This document shows, piece after piece, positions 16,280-23,988 of a stretch of 64,000 bases of DNA (within the stretch, counting starts at the first letter, position 1; the number at the start of each line of letters is the position of its first letter). The DNA lies in contig NZ_BBPO01000007.1 in assembly GCF_000787815.1 (NCBI RefSeq), forward strand, positions 66,671 through 130,670, read 5' to 3'. A program made the position numbers and the translations under genes. Under the pieces are notes generated by a model, which was not told the DNA's origin, searched no databases, and worked only from the letters and a program-made list of their open reading frames with translations. This DNA is from Streptacidiphilus neutrinimicus (GTDB lineage Bacteria > Actinomycetota > Actinomycetes > Streptomycetales > Streptomycetaceae).

Positions 16280-17143
16280 TTGGTATTCCAGATGCCGACG
16301 CCCGGCCCGACGCGGCGCCGTCCGCGCGTGCTGCCGCTGGCCTCGGCGATCTCGGCGGGCCTGATGCTCGGCGCCCTGGCGGTGCTCGTCGCACCGACCT
16401 GGGCCCAGTTCACCCTCTTCCTGGTCTTCGGCTCCGTCATGGCGCTGCTCGTGGGCGGCAATTGCTGGCTCGCGCACCGGCTGCGCCAACCGCTGAGCGT
16501 GATGTCACCCGAGCAGGTGAGCCTGGACCCGTGCCGTCAGCTCGTCGCGGGACGCAAACCGGTCCTGCTGGCGACGGTGGCCGGAGTGCCCGGCGTGCTC
16601 GCGGGGGCGGCTGCGGCGACGCATGCGGAGCTGTGGCAGGAGACGGTGCGCGGCGCCGAGTGGGGAGTGCGGGATCCGATCCTGCACCGGCCCTCGGGGT
16701 TCTATCTGACGACGGTGCCCTGGTACCGCTTCCTGGTCGACTTCGGCTTCGCCGCGATGGTCGCCTCGCTCGCGGCGGCCGGTGCGGTGCACTACCTGTA
16801 CGGCGGACTGCAGCTTCAGGACCGGCGCAGACGCAGCACCGCCGCCGCGAGGGCTCAACTGTCGGTGCTGTGCGCCGTACTGCTGGCGCTGAAGGCGGCG
16901 GCGTACTGGCTGGACCGCTTCGAGATCGTGGGCCGCGCCGGTCAGCTGGGCCCCCGCGAGCTGGGCGCCTGGCTCCAGGCGAAGTCGGTCCTGTGCTGGC
17001 TCGCGCTCATCTGCGCGCTGCTCTTCCTGACCGTTCCGATGCGCCACCGCTGGCTGCCGGCGCTGACCGGCCTCGGGCTGCTGCTGTTCTGTTCGGGCCT
17101 GGTGGGCGGGGTCTACCCGCTGCTCGTCCGCTATCTCGGTTGA
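16280..17143 (+). pseudogene. UPF0182 membrane protein, truncated to its N-terminal third
   Basis: The 287-aa product matches the N-terminal membrane part of UPF0182 proteins: GGNCWLAHRLR, a FYLTTVPWYRFL segment, HYLYGGLQLQ, KAAAYWLDR and a final VGGVYPLLVRYLG. Full-length members are roughly 900-1000 aa; here the frame stops where the large C-terminal region should begin, and a tRNA gene starts 41 nt later, so the rest cannot be hidden by a frameshift. The usual loop between the first two helices also looks shortened. The start is TTG 16280 or ATG 16292. I call it a remnant, but a functional short version cannot be excluded because the frame is intact with about six or seven helices. Confidence 0.75.
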
Positions 17144-17170
17144 AGAGCTCCTCTGAGCACGTGCTAGGGT
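17140..17170 (+). promoter_or_regulatory. Promoter of the first initiator tRNA
   Basis: TTGAAG (17140-17145), overlapping the stop codon of the UPF0182 remnant, and TAGGGT (17165-17170) are 19 bp apart and end 13 nt before the tRNA. Confidence 0.55.
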
Positions 17171-17183
17171 TGAGACACAACGA

Positions 17184-17257
17184 CGCGGGGTGGAGCAGCT
17201 CGGTAGCTCGCTGGGCTCATAACCCAGAGGTCGCAGGTTCAAATCCTGTCCCCGCTA
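17184..17257 (+). tRNA. Initiator tRNA-fMet (CAT), copy 1
   Basis: The 74-nt cloverleaf folds fully: acceptor CGCGGGG/CCCCGCT with the initiator-specific mismatch at the 1-72 position (C-U), D stem GAGC/GCTC, anticodon loop CTCATAA with the three consecutive G:C pairs in the anticodon stem that mark initiator tRNAs, and T loop TTCAAAT. CCA is not encoded. It starts formyl-methionine translation. Confidence 0.97.
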
Positions 17258-17270
17258 CTCAAGGACGAAG

Positions 17271-17292
17271 GCCCGGTGCGCACGCACCGGGC
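17271..17292 (+). terminator. Terminator of tRNA-fMet copy 1
   Basis: A 9-bp stem (GCCCGGTGC with GCACCGGGC) and 4-nt loop lie 13 nt after the tRNA and are followed by TTCGTCG. Confidence 0.7.
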
Positions 17293-17374
17293 CTTCGTCG
17301 TGACCAGTCGGCGTCGGGTGGTGTTGTCGTGGTTCGCTGTCCGAGCCTTCGGTATCGCCCCTGGTTATATCGAT

Positions 17375-17404
17375 TTGCTCTGATCGGCTGCGACGTCGTA
17401 CAGT
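17375..17404 (+). promoter_or_regulatory. Promoter of the second initiator tRNA
   Basis: TTGCTC (17375-17380) and TACAGT (17399-17404) are 18 bp apart and end 13 nt before the second tRNA. The -35/-10 sequences differ from those of copy 1, while the block from CACAACGACG onward is identical. Confidence 0.6.
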
Positions 17405-17417
17405 AGAGGCACAACGA

Positions 17418-17491
17418 CGCGGGGTGGAGCAGCTCGGTAGCTCGCTGGGCTCATAACCCAGAGGTCGCAGGTTCAAATCCTGTCCCCGCTA
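17418..17491 (+). tRNA. Initiator tRNA-fMet (CAT), copy 2
   Basis: Its sequence is identical to copy 1 over all 74 nt, 234 nt downstream on the same strand, with its own promoter and terminator. The pair is a tandem gene duplication including the immediate flanks. Confidence 0.97.
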
Positions 17492-17496
17492 CTGAA

Positions 17497-17528
17497 GACA
17501 GGCCCGGTGCACACGCACCGGGCCTGTC
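17497..17528 (+). terminator. Terminator of tRNA-fMet copy 2
   Basis: A perfect 14-bp stem (17497-17510 with 17515-17528) and ACAC loop. It shares the GCCCGGTGC core with the copy 1 terminator. Confidence 0.75.
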
Positions 17529-17869
17529 GCATGTCGGACGTCAGGGGATGTCCCGCTCACGCTCGACGCGGCCTTCCGGTGCGCCGACACGCGCGGGACG
17601 CAGCCGAACGGGTGGGGAATCTGACGGGCGGTCTTATCGGATCTCGGCAAGGGAAGATGGGGGTCGCGGGAGGTCGGAGCCAGGCTGGGGGCGACCACTC
17701 GCACAGGTGTTGCACGGTAGATCTGTCGCGATATCGACAAAGCGCTGAAGTACCCTCACAAGCTGCGGTATACCAGGTGTACGCGGGTTGCGGATGGTGC
17801 GACGATGAGCTCCACAGGGGCGATTGCGTACCAGGGGTGCCCGCATCCCCGGCGGACGCGGGAGTCGAC
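17529..17869 (+). promoter_or_regulatory. Leader region of the Sel1-repeat gene
   Basis: There is no convincing gene in these 341 nt. A possible promoter is CTGAAG (17745-17750) with TATACC (17769-17774), 18 bp apart, about 95 nt before the start codon. The stretch 17700-17800 is relatively AT-rich for this genome. The Sel1 frame is open upstream to 17507, but that part reads as non-protein-like sequence. Confidence 0.4.
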
Positions 17870-19927
17870 ATGTCGGTAATGGCTGGAGGCCCGACCGGGG
17901 CCGAGCAGGCGGGGCGGCTGCCTTTGCAGCGCGGCCAGGACGCCCAGCTGACCGGCACGGCCCTGTCCGGTCAGCCGCTCGCCGACCCGACGCAGTCCGA
18001 CTCCGAAGGCTCGAGACCGGACGCGGCCCTGACTGAGTCCCCACCGGCCTTCGGCGCGGTGCCGTCGCCCCCCACCTCCGTCGGAACCCCGCTTGCTGCG
18101 GCGTCGTTCGCCGGATCCATGCTCGACGGCGCGGCGATCGACGAGACGGTGATCGAGCCCGACCTGGACGGTGTCGCCAGGGGTGTCGCCAGGGTAGAGG
18201 CCCACGTCGGCGGGGAGAGCGCGGCGGGCGCGGAGAGCTTCGAGGAGGTGCTCGCGGCGCGTGAGCGGGAGGCGCTGGAGCAGCGCTACCGCGAGGCCGC
18301 GGAGGCCGGTGACGCCGCGGCGGCCAGTCTGCTGGGCGCTCTGCTGCTGCGCCGGGGCGACCTGGAGGCGGCCGAACCCTACCTGCGCCGCGCCGCCGCG
18401 GCCGGCCTGCGGGCCGGCGCCAACAACCTCGGTGTGCTGCTGCACCAGCGCGGGCACCGCGACGAGGCCGGGACATGGTGGCGCGAGGCCGCCGTCGCCG
18501 GCAGTGCGCCCGCCGCGCACGCCCTCGGGCTCCACCTGCGCGACCGCGGCGACGAGTCCGCCGCCGAGTACTGGCTGCTCCAGGCGGCCGAGCAGGGCCA
18601 CACCGGTGGTGCCTACGCCCTCGGCGACCTACTGGAGCACCGGCAGGACGCGGTCCGCGCCGAGCGCTGGTTCCGCACGGCCGCCGAGGTCGGCCACCGC
18701 GAGGCCGCCTACCGGCTCGGTCGGCTGCGCGAGGGCGCAAGGGACGCTGCCGGAGCCGAGCCCTGGTACCGGCAGGCCGCGGCCCGCAGCCACACCGCGG
18801 CGTCGCTGCGCCTCGGCCACCTGCTCGAGGCGCGGGGCGAGCGCGAGGAGGCTGCGCGCTGGTACCGGCAGGCGGCGCAGGCGGGGGAGGCGCGCGCGGC
18901 CTGTGCGCTGGGCTTCCTGCTCCGCGACCAGGGCGACGCGGTCGGGGCCGCCGACTGGTGGCGTGAGGCCGCCGAGGCCGGTGACGGTGCCGCGGCCAAC
19001 GCGCTCGGCGCGCTCCACGACGAGTGGGGCGAGACCGAGATGGCGCAGCAGTGGTACCGCTCCGCCCTCGACGCCGGGGACCACAACGGGGCCTTCAACC
19101 TCGGCCTCATGGCGGCGGCCCGCGGCCATGAGGCGATGGCCGAGCAGTGGTACCGGCGCGCGGCCTACGCGGGCCACCGCGAGGCGAGCAACGCGCTAGC
19201 GGTGATGCTGCTCCAGCGCGGCGACACGCCCGGCGCCGAGCCGTGGTTCTGCAAGGCCGCCGAGGCGGGTTCGGTCGACGCCGCCTACAACCTCGGCATT
19301 TTGCACGCGGAGCGCGGCGAACTGCACTCGGCCCAGGAGTGGTACGCCCGCGCGGCGGCCGGGGGCCACGCCGACGCGGCGCTGCAGTTGGGTGTCGCGA
19401 AGGAGCGGCGCGGTGATCTGGGCGCGGCGGCGGCCCGGTACCGGCTGGCTGCCGACGGCGGTTCGGTCGAGGGTGCGTTCCGCCTCGCCGTGCTGCTGGA
19501 GCGGTGCGAGGACGAGACAGGGGGCCGCGGCGAGGACCCGGAGCGCTGGTATCGCAAGGCGGCCGAGGCCGGACACGGCCGCGCCCAGGTGCGCATCGGC
19601 GTCCGTGCGGCGGAGCGCGGCGAGACCGAGGAGGCGGAGCGCTGGTATCGCGCCGCCGCTGAGGGCGGCAGCCGCAGCGGCGCGTTCAACCTCGGCCTGC
19701 TGCTGGCCCGTGAGGGCGGGGAGTCCGAGGCGCTGCGCTGGTACACCCTCGCGGCGGAGGCCGGTCACGGGCGGGCCGCGCTCCGGCTCGCGCTGGTCGC
19801 GGCACGCCGGGGTGAACTGCGCGAGGCGCGGGTCTGGTGTGTCCGCGCGGCGGAGCTCGGGCCCGCGAGCGTCACGGAACGTGCGGAGCGCCTGCTGGAG
19901 GCGCTGAGCGCTGAGCTCTCGGCGTGA
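17870..19927 (+). CDS. Sel1-like/TPR repeat protein
   Basis: The 685-aa protein has a low-complexity N-terminus (about 120 residues) followed by some 15 or more Sel1-like repeats of about 35 residues, each built on the pattern AxALGxLLxxRGDxxxAExWxRxAAEAGH. Sel1 repeats form an alpha-superhelix for protein-protein contacts; no catalytic domain, signal peptide or membrane segment is present, so it is most likely a cytosolic scaffold. The partner is unknown. The ATG at 17870 follows GGGAG at 5-nt spacing. The 3' end dissolves into a 14-bp tandem repeat that starts at its stop codon. Confidence 0.88.
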   Translation: MSVMAGGPTGAEQAGRLPLQRGQDAQLTGTALSGQPLADPTQSDSEGSRPDAALTESPPAFGAVPSPPTSVGTPLAAASFAGSMLDGAAIDETVIEPDLDGVARGVARVEAHVGGESAAGAESFEEVLAAREREALEQRYREAAEAGDAAAASLLGALLLRRGDLEAAEPYLRRAAAAGLRAGANNLGVLLHQRGHRDEAGTWWREAAVAGSAPAAHALGLHLRDRGDESAAEYWLLQAAEQGHTGGAYALGDLLEHRQDAVRAERWFRTAAEVGHREAAYRLGRLREGARDAAGAEPWYRQAAARSHTAASLRLGHLLEARGEREEAARWYRQAAQAGEARAACALGFLLRDQGDAVGAADWWREAAEAGDGAAANALGALHDEWGETEMAQQWYRSALDAGDHNGAFNLGLMAAARGHEAMAEQWYRRAAYAGHREASNALAVMLLQRGDTPGAEPWFCKAAEAGSVDAAYNLGILHAERGELHSAQEWYARAAAGGHADAALQLGVAKERRGDLGAAAARYRLAADGGSVEGAFRLAVLLERCEDETGGRGEDPERWYRKAAEAGHGRAQVRIGVRAAERGETEEAERWYRAAAEGGSRSGAFNLGLLLAREGGESEALRWYTLAAEAGHGRAALRLALVAARRGELREARVWCVRAAELGPASVTERAERLLEALSAELSA

Positions 19928-20007
19928 GCTGTGAACCGTGAGTCGTCAACCGTGAGCTGGGAACCGTGAGCTGGGAACCGTGAGCCGTCGACAGTGAGCT
20001 GTGAACC
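19924..20007. repeat. 14-bp tandem repeat seeded at the Sel1 gene stop codon
   Basis: Six perfect-length units of the type GTGAGCTGTGAACC run without gaps; unit 1 contains the TGA stop of the Sel1 gene (19925-19927). Units 3 and 4 are identical and the others differ by a few bases. The array ends 7 nt before the stop of the convergent Fur-family gene. Confidence 0.92.
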
Positions 20008-20014
20008 CTGAGGC

Positions 20015-20437
20015 TCAGGCCCTGGCCTTGGCGCAGTCGGGGCAGAGGCCGCGGTAGGTGACCTCGACGCCGGAGATGGCGAAGCCGTAGCGCTCCGCGT
20101 CCGGAAGGGAGCCGAGCGGGTCGCCTGCCGGGTGGACGTCGCGGATCGTGCCGCAGGACTCGCAGATGAGGTGCTGGTGCGCGTGGCGGGCGTTGGGGTC
20201 GTACCGCTTGGCGCGGCCGTCCGTCGAGACCTCCAGCACCTCGCCCAGGGTGACGAGCTCACCGAGGGTGTTGTAGACCGTCGCCCGGCTGATCTCCGGA
20301 AGCAGTTCCACCGCGAGGGCATGGATCTCGTCGGCGGTGTAGTGGACGTGGTCGCCGTCCAGGACCTGTGCGACGACCCGTCGTTGCGCGGTGAGTCGCC
20401 ATCCGCGATCCCGGAGCCGTTCCAGCAGGTCACTCAT
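20015..20437 (-). CDS. Fur-family regulator, PerR/CatR-like
   Basis: The 140-aa protein has the Fur fold: an N-terminal winged helix with the recognition segment ISRATVYNTLGEL (about 49-61) and a C-terminal dimerisation domain with the structural zinc cysteines C92, C95, C132 and C135. Regulatory-site histidines H86 and H88 are present in HAHQHL. From position (next to the UPF0182/Sel1 region) and sequence it is probably the orthologue of S. coelicolor CatR, a peroxide-sensing PerR-type repressor of catalase, though no catalase gene adjoins it here and Fur/Zur/Nur specificity cannot be decided by eye. ATG start. Confidence 0.85.
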   Translation of the reverse strand: MSDLLERLRDRGWRLTAQRRVVAQVLDGDHVHYTADEIHALAVELLPEISRATVYNTLGELVTLGEVLEVSTDGRAKRYDPNARHAHQHLICESCGTIRDVHPAGDPLGSLPDAERYGFAISGVEVTYRGLCPDCAKARA

Positions 20438-20538
20438 AGGGGAGAGGGTAGCAGGGGGCCGGAGAGCGTTCGGTTTTGGACAAGATCCAGTACTGGACGA
20501 AGGCCTCTCGGGCCGCCGAGTTTTCGGGTGGCCGAGCC

Positions 20539-21240
20539 TCAGACGGCGGAGCTCTCGGTCCCCGCCTCGGCCTCGGTCCCCGCCTCGGCCTCGGTCCCCG
20601 CTTCGTCGGCCGCCTCGTCCAGCCAGGCTTCGGCCTTCTTCTCCGCGCGGCGCTTGAGCAGGACCAGGCCGATGACCACGACGACCCCGGCGCCGACCGC
20701 GAGCCAGCTCGCCAGCGAGGCGTAGTGCTCGACCCGGTGCCAGCCGGCGCCGGCGAAGTAGCCGAGAAGGACGAAGCCCGTGGCCCAGATCGAGCCGCCG
20801 AGCAGGTTCCACCGGGCGAAGGTGCGGTAGGGCATCTCGGAGACGCCGCACAGGCCGGGGACGAGCGCGCGCAGCGCCGCGGCGAAGCGGCCGGCGAAGA
20901 CGGCCTTGCCCCCGAGGCGTCGGATCAGCTCCTTGCTCTGGCGGATGCTGGCGGGCTTGATCAGCCGCTCCGGCAGGCGGGCTAGCAGCGTGTCGCCCCA
21001 GCGCTTGCCGACGGCGTAGCCGATCCCGTCGCCGATCACCGCTCCGAGGATCGCCATGAGCAGGACCGCCCAGAGCTGGGTGTGACCGCTGTAGGCCGTC
21101 ACGCCCCCGATCACCACCGCGGTCTCACCCGGGATCAGGAACCCGAGGAAGACCGAGGACTCCAGGGCGGGGAGCAGGAAGACGGCGATCAGCACCAGCG
21201 TCCCGTTGAGCGAGAGCAGGTGGTCGCTGATCCAGGACAT
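20539..21240 (-). CDS. DedA-family membrane protein
   Basis: The 233-aa polytopic protein has the DedA/VTT core: the FLGFLIPGETAVVIGG segment (about 32-47), a GDGIGYAVGKRWG amphipathic region and the F-x-GRF-x(6)-R motif (FAGRFAAALRALVPG) that is essential in E. coli YqjA. DedA proteins act in membrane homeostasis, with undecaprenyl phosphate or phospholipid flipping proposed. The C-terminus after the last helix is a charged tail ending in repeated EAGTEA units encoded by an 18-bp tandem repeat. AGGA lies before the ATG. Confidence 0.92.
   Translation of the reverse strand: MSWISDHLLSLNGTLVLIAVFLLPALESSVFLGFLIPGETAVVIGGVTAYSGHTQLWAVLLMAILGAVIGDGIGYAVGKRWGDTLLARLPERLIKPASIRQSKELIRRLGGKAVFAGRFAAALRALVPGLCGVSEMPYRTFARWNLLGGSIWATGFVLLGYFAGAGWHRVEHYASLASWLAVGAGVVVVIGLVLLKRRAEKKAEAWLDEAADEAGTEAEAGTEAEAGTESSAV
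20558..20611 (-). repeat. In-frame 18-bp tandem repeat in the DedA C-terminus
   Basis: Three 18-bp units (two identical, one diverged) encode the repeated EAGTEA segment at the very end of the DedA protein. The period is a multiple of three, so copy number can change without loss of frame. Confidence 0.9.
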
Positions 21241-21444
21241 CGGCGGTCCTCATGACAGGAGGCGGACAGGACGGGATCTCACCGTACCGTCCATCCGGGT
21301 AAGCGCGCGGTCAGCGACGAGCGCCCCCGGCAATCAGGGGTCCGACCATGAGGAGCCCGGCCCTGGTCTCGGCCCCGGTCTCGGTCTCCGGCCATCCGGC
21401 GCGGCGGGGCCGGTTCGGGTTCGCTCCCCAGGCCGACGGGAGCA

Positions 21445-22239
21445 TCAGCCCAAGCGGTGGAGTGCCTCGCCGTGCAGCAGGCCGTTGCTGACGAGGGCGT
21501 TGCCGCTGCGGACGCCGGGGATGCCGTCGAGGCCGGTGAAGCGGCCGCCCGCCTCCTCCACGATGACGCAGTTGGCGGCCATGTCCCACAGGCTCAGTTC
21601 CGGTTCGGCGGCGATGTCGACGGCGCCCTCGGCGACCATCATGTAGGACCAGAAATCGCCGTAGGCGCGGGTCCGCCAGCAGGCGCGGGTGAGGTCGAGG
21701 AAGGCGTCGAGCTTGCCGCGCTCCTCCCAGCCGGTGAGCGAGGAGTAGGAGAACGAGGCGTCCTCGAGGCGGGAGACCTCCGACACGCGGATGCGACTGG
21801 CGCGGGTGAGGCTGCGGCCCGTGAACGCGCCGGTACCGCGAGCCGCCCACCAGCGGCGGCCGAGCGCGGGGGCGGAGACGAGTCCGACGACGGGCTGTTC
21901 GCCGCCCGGACCGGCCTCCATCAGCGAGATCAGAGTGGCCCAGACCGGGACGCCGCGGATGAAGTTCTTGGTGCCGTCGATCGGGTCGATGACCCAGCGG
22001 CGGGGGCTCTGGCCGGTGGTGGTGCCGAACTCCTCGCCGAGGACGGTGTCGCGTGGCCGGGCGCGGGCCAGGTCGCTGCGGAGCAGATCCTCGACGGCCT
22101 TGTCCGCGTCGCTGACCGGGGTGAGGTCCGGTTTGGTCTCGACGGCGAGGTCGAGAGCGCGGAAGCGGTCGAGGGTCACCGAGTCGGCGTGGTCCGCGAG
22201 GACGTGGGCGAGGCGCAGATCGTCGGAGTAGTCGGCCAT
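21445..22239 (-). CDS. hisN: Histidinol-phosphatase, inositol monophosphatase-like
   Basis: The 264-aa protein is in the IMPase superfamily: metal ligands in GEEFG (about 68-72), the WVIDPIDGTKNF signature (about 85-96) and the C-terminal LWDMAA segment. In actinobacteria this HisN-type enzyme removes phosphate from L-histidinol phosphate, the penultimate step of histidine synthesis. It is not next to other his genes, as is usual for hisN. TACTGT lies 7 nt upstream of the ATG with no Shine-Dalgarno, so the transcript is probably leaderless. An inositol phosphatase role cannot be excluded. Confidence 0.88.
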   Translation of the reverse strand: MADYSDDLRLAHVLADHADSVTLDRFRALDLAVETKPDLTPVSDADKAVEDLLRSDLARARPRDTVLGEEFGTTTGQSPRRWVIDPIDGTKNFIRGVPVWATLISLMEAGPGGEQPVVGLVSAPALGRRWWAARGTGAFTGRSLTRASRIRVSEVSRLEDASFSYSSLTGWEERGKLDAFLDLTRACWRTRAYGDFWSYMMVAEGAVDIAAEPELSLWDMAANCVIVEEAGGRFTGLDGIPGVRSGNALVSNGLLHGEALHRLG

Positions 22240-22296
22240 GCCCCGAACAGTAACGATCTCGACCGGTGTGGGCCAGCGTCGTCCACCCCGGGCCGC

Positions 22297-22392
22297 GTCG
22301 CGGTCCAACCCCGTCGCGGTTCAACCCCCTCGCGGTCCAACCCCGTCGCGGTTCAACCCCGTCGCGGTTCAACCCCGTCGCGGTTCGACCCC
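22297..22392. repeat. 16-bp tandem repeat between the SMR gene and hisN
   Basis: Six gapless 16-bp units of GTCGCGGTTCAACCCC (T/C and G/C variants; a seventh partial copy follows) lie about 60-150 bp upstream of hisN. Unlike the other arrays here it does not include a stop codon, and it lies outside the probable hisN core promoter. Confidence 0.92.
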
Positions 22393-22453
22393 GTCGCGTG
22401 GGTCCGGGCCGGTCGCGTGGGCGGGACGTCGCGTCAGCGGGCGGAACGACCCG

Positions 22454-22777
22454 TCAGTGCGCCCCTCCGCTGAGCTGGAGGCCGATCACCCCGACGAGGA
22501 TCAGGGAGATCGAGACCAGCTTGAGGACGGATACCGCCTCGCCGAGCCAGATCATTCCGACGATCGCGGTGCCGCCCGCGCCGATCCCGGTCCACACGGC
22601 ATAGGCGGGGCCGACCTCGAGGGACTTCAGAGAGAGCGTCAGCAGGCCGAAGCTGCCGAGGGCGAAGGTGGCGAAGCCGACGGTGGGCCAGACCTTGGAG
22701 AAGCCGTCGCTGAGCTTCAGGCAGACGGCGAATCCCGTCTCCAGAACTCCCGCGACGATCACCAGCAGCCAGGCCAC
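22454..22777 (-). CDS. Small multidrug resistance (SMR) family transporter
   Basis: This 107-aa protein has four transmembrane helices and the essential membrane glutamate E13 in GVLETGFAV. SMR proteins are proton antiporters for quaternary ammonium compounds, or guanidinium exporters (Gdx/SugE). The sequence around the glutamate and the final GVIGLQL segment fit either subtype, so the substrate is not assigned. It is monocistronic; I found no clear guanidine riboswitch upstream. Confidence 0.92.
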   Translation of the reverse strand: MAWLLVIVAGVLETGFAVCLKLSDGFSKVWPTVGFATFALGSFGLLTLSLKSLEVGPAYAVWTGIGAGGTAIVGMIWLGEAVSVLKLVSISLILVGVIGLQLSGGAH

Positions 22778-22881
22778 AGCGTCCTCCGGGGAAGCGGACG
22801 GTCACTTCTCACCATGATCGATGCGGGCCCGGCCTTTGGCATCTCGTGACATCGCGGCGGCTCCGCTCCACCCGTCCACCC

Positions 22882-22926
22882 CTCCACCTGCGGGCCCTGC
22901 GGGCCCCGCGGGCCCCGCAGGTGGAG
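22882..22926 (-). terminator. Terminator of the aroA-rsgA operon
   Basis: A 13-bp stem (22882-22894 with 22914-22926) encloses a GGGCCCCGCGGGCCCC-rich loop that can pair further. It lies 20 nt past the rsgA stop. Confidence 0.7.
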
Positions 22927-22945
22927 CAGAGCCGACTGGCCGAGG

Positions 22946-23977
22946 TCAGTCGCCCTCGCGGGCCTCGCGGGTGGAGAGAAGACGGCGCAGGGAGTAGAGG
23001 CGGGCCGGGTCGGCGTGGCCCTCGGCGACCCAGGCGTCGAGGGCGCAGTCCGGCTCGTCGTGGGAGCAGGCACGAGGGCAGTCGGCGGTGCCCGGTTCGA
23101 GGTCGGGGAAGGCGTGGATGACGCGGGACGGTTCGATGTGGGAGAGGCCGAAGCTGCGGAAGCCCGGGGTGTCGATGACCCAGCCGGACTTCTGACCCTT
23201 CGCCGCGGGGAGGCGCAGCGCCAGCGCGGAGGTGGTGGTGTGGCGGCCGCGCCCGGTGACCGCGTTGACGTGGCCGGTCTGCCGCTGATGGTCGGGGACC
23301 AGCGCGTTCACCAGCGTGGTCTTGCCGACGCCGCTGTGGCCGATGAAGACCGTCGACAGCCCGCGCAGCAGCTCGCGGACGACTTCGGCGCCGTCGGTGG
23401 CCAGGGTGTCGCGGCTGGTGACGACGTGTTGGAGGCCGAGCGGCGCGTAGGTCTCCAGCAGCGACTCGGGTGCCGCCAGGTCGGACTTGGTCAGCACCAG
23501 CAGCGGCTCCATGCCCGCGTCATAGGCGGCGACCAGGCAGCGGTCGATGAGGCGGGGGCGCGGCTCGGGGTCGGCCAGGGCGGTGACGATGGCCAGCTGG
23601 TCCGCGTTGGCGACGACGATGCGTTCGTAGGGATCGTCGTCGTCCGCGGTGCGCCGCAACACGGAGTCGCGCTCCTCGACGCGGACGATGCGGGCGAGCG
23701 AGCCGTCCTCGCCGGTGAGGTCGCCGACGAGGGCGACGCGGTCGCCGACGACGACTCCCTTGCGGCCGAGTTCACGGGCCTTCATCGCGGCGATCTCACG
23801 CTCGCGCTTGGTGCCCTCCTCGACCAGGCAGGTGAAGCGGCCCCGGTCGACCGTGAGGACCAGGCCTTCTGCGGCGTCCTCGTGCGTCGGACGGATCCGC
23901 GTGCGCGGGCGGGAGCCGCGTCGGGAGGGGCGTTGGCGGATGTCGTCCTCGTCGGCGTCCTTGCCGTAGCGGCGCAT
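22946..23977 (-). CDS. rsgA: Ribosome small-subunit-dependent GTPase RsgA
   Basis: This 343-aa protein is a circularly permuted GTPase that helps 30S maturation. In order it has an OB-fold (about 35-100), G4 TKSD, G1 GHSGVGKTT, a switch with TTTSALALRL, G3 DTPGF, and a C-terminal zinc-binding region with the CPRACSHDEPDC pattern. The N-terminal 30 residues are basic and disordered. The ATG lies 11 nt after the aroA stop with a G-rich Shine-Dalgarno, so it is an operon with aroA, an arrangement common in actinobacteria. Confidence 0.95.
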   Translation of the reverse strand: MRRYGKDADEDDIRQRPSRRGSRPRTRIRPTHEDAAEGLVLTVDRGRFTCLVEEGTKREREIAAMKARELGRKGVVVGDRVALVGDLTGEDGSLARIVRVEERDSVLRRTADDDDPYERIVVANADQLAIVTALADPEPRPRLIDRCLVAAYDAGMEPLLVLTKSDLAAPESLLETYAPLGLQHVVTSRDTLATDGAEVVRELLRGLSTVFIGHSGVGKTTLVNALVPDHQRQTGHVNAVTGRGRHTTTSALALRLPAAKGQKSGWVIDTPGFRSFGLSHIEPSRVIHAFPDLEPGTADCPRACSHDEPDCALDAWVAEGHADPARLYSLRRLLSTREAREGD

Positions 23978-23988
23978 GGCGTTACCCC

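Noticed and set aside
17140-17528. Integrated element at the tRNA pair
   Set aside because: No integrase, excisionase or 3'-end att duplication is present between or beyond the two tRNAs; only a small duplication is seen.
19924-20007. CRISPR array
   Set aside because: The 14-bp units are gapless with no spacers, and no cas genes are present.
22778-22881. Guanidine riboswitch before the SMR gene
   Set aside because: I could not find the conserved loops of any guanidine riboswitch class; the region is short and GC-rich.
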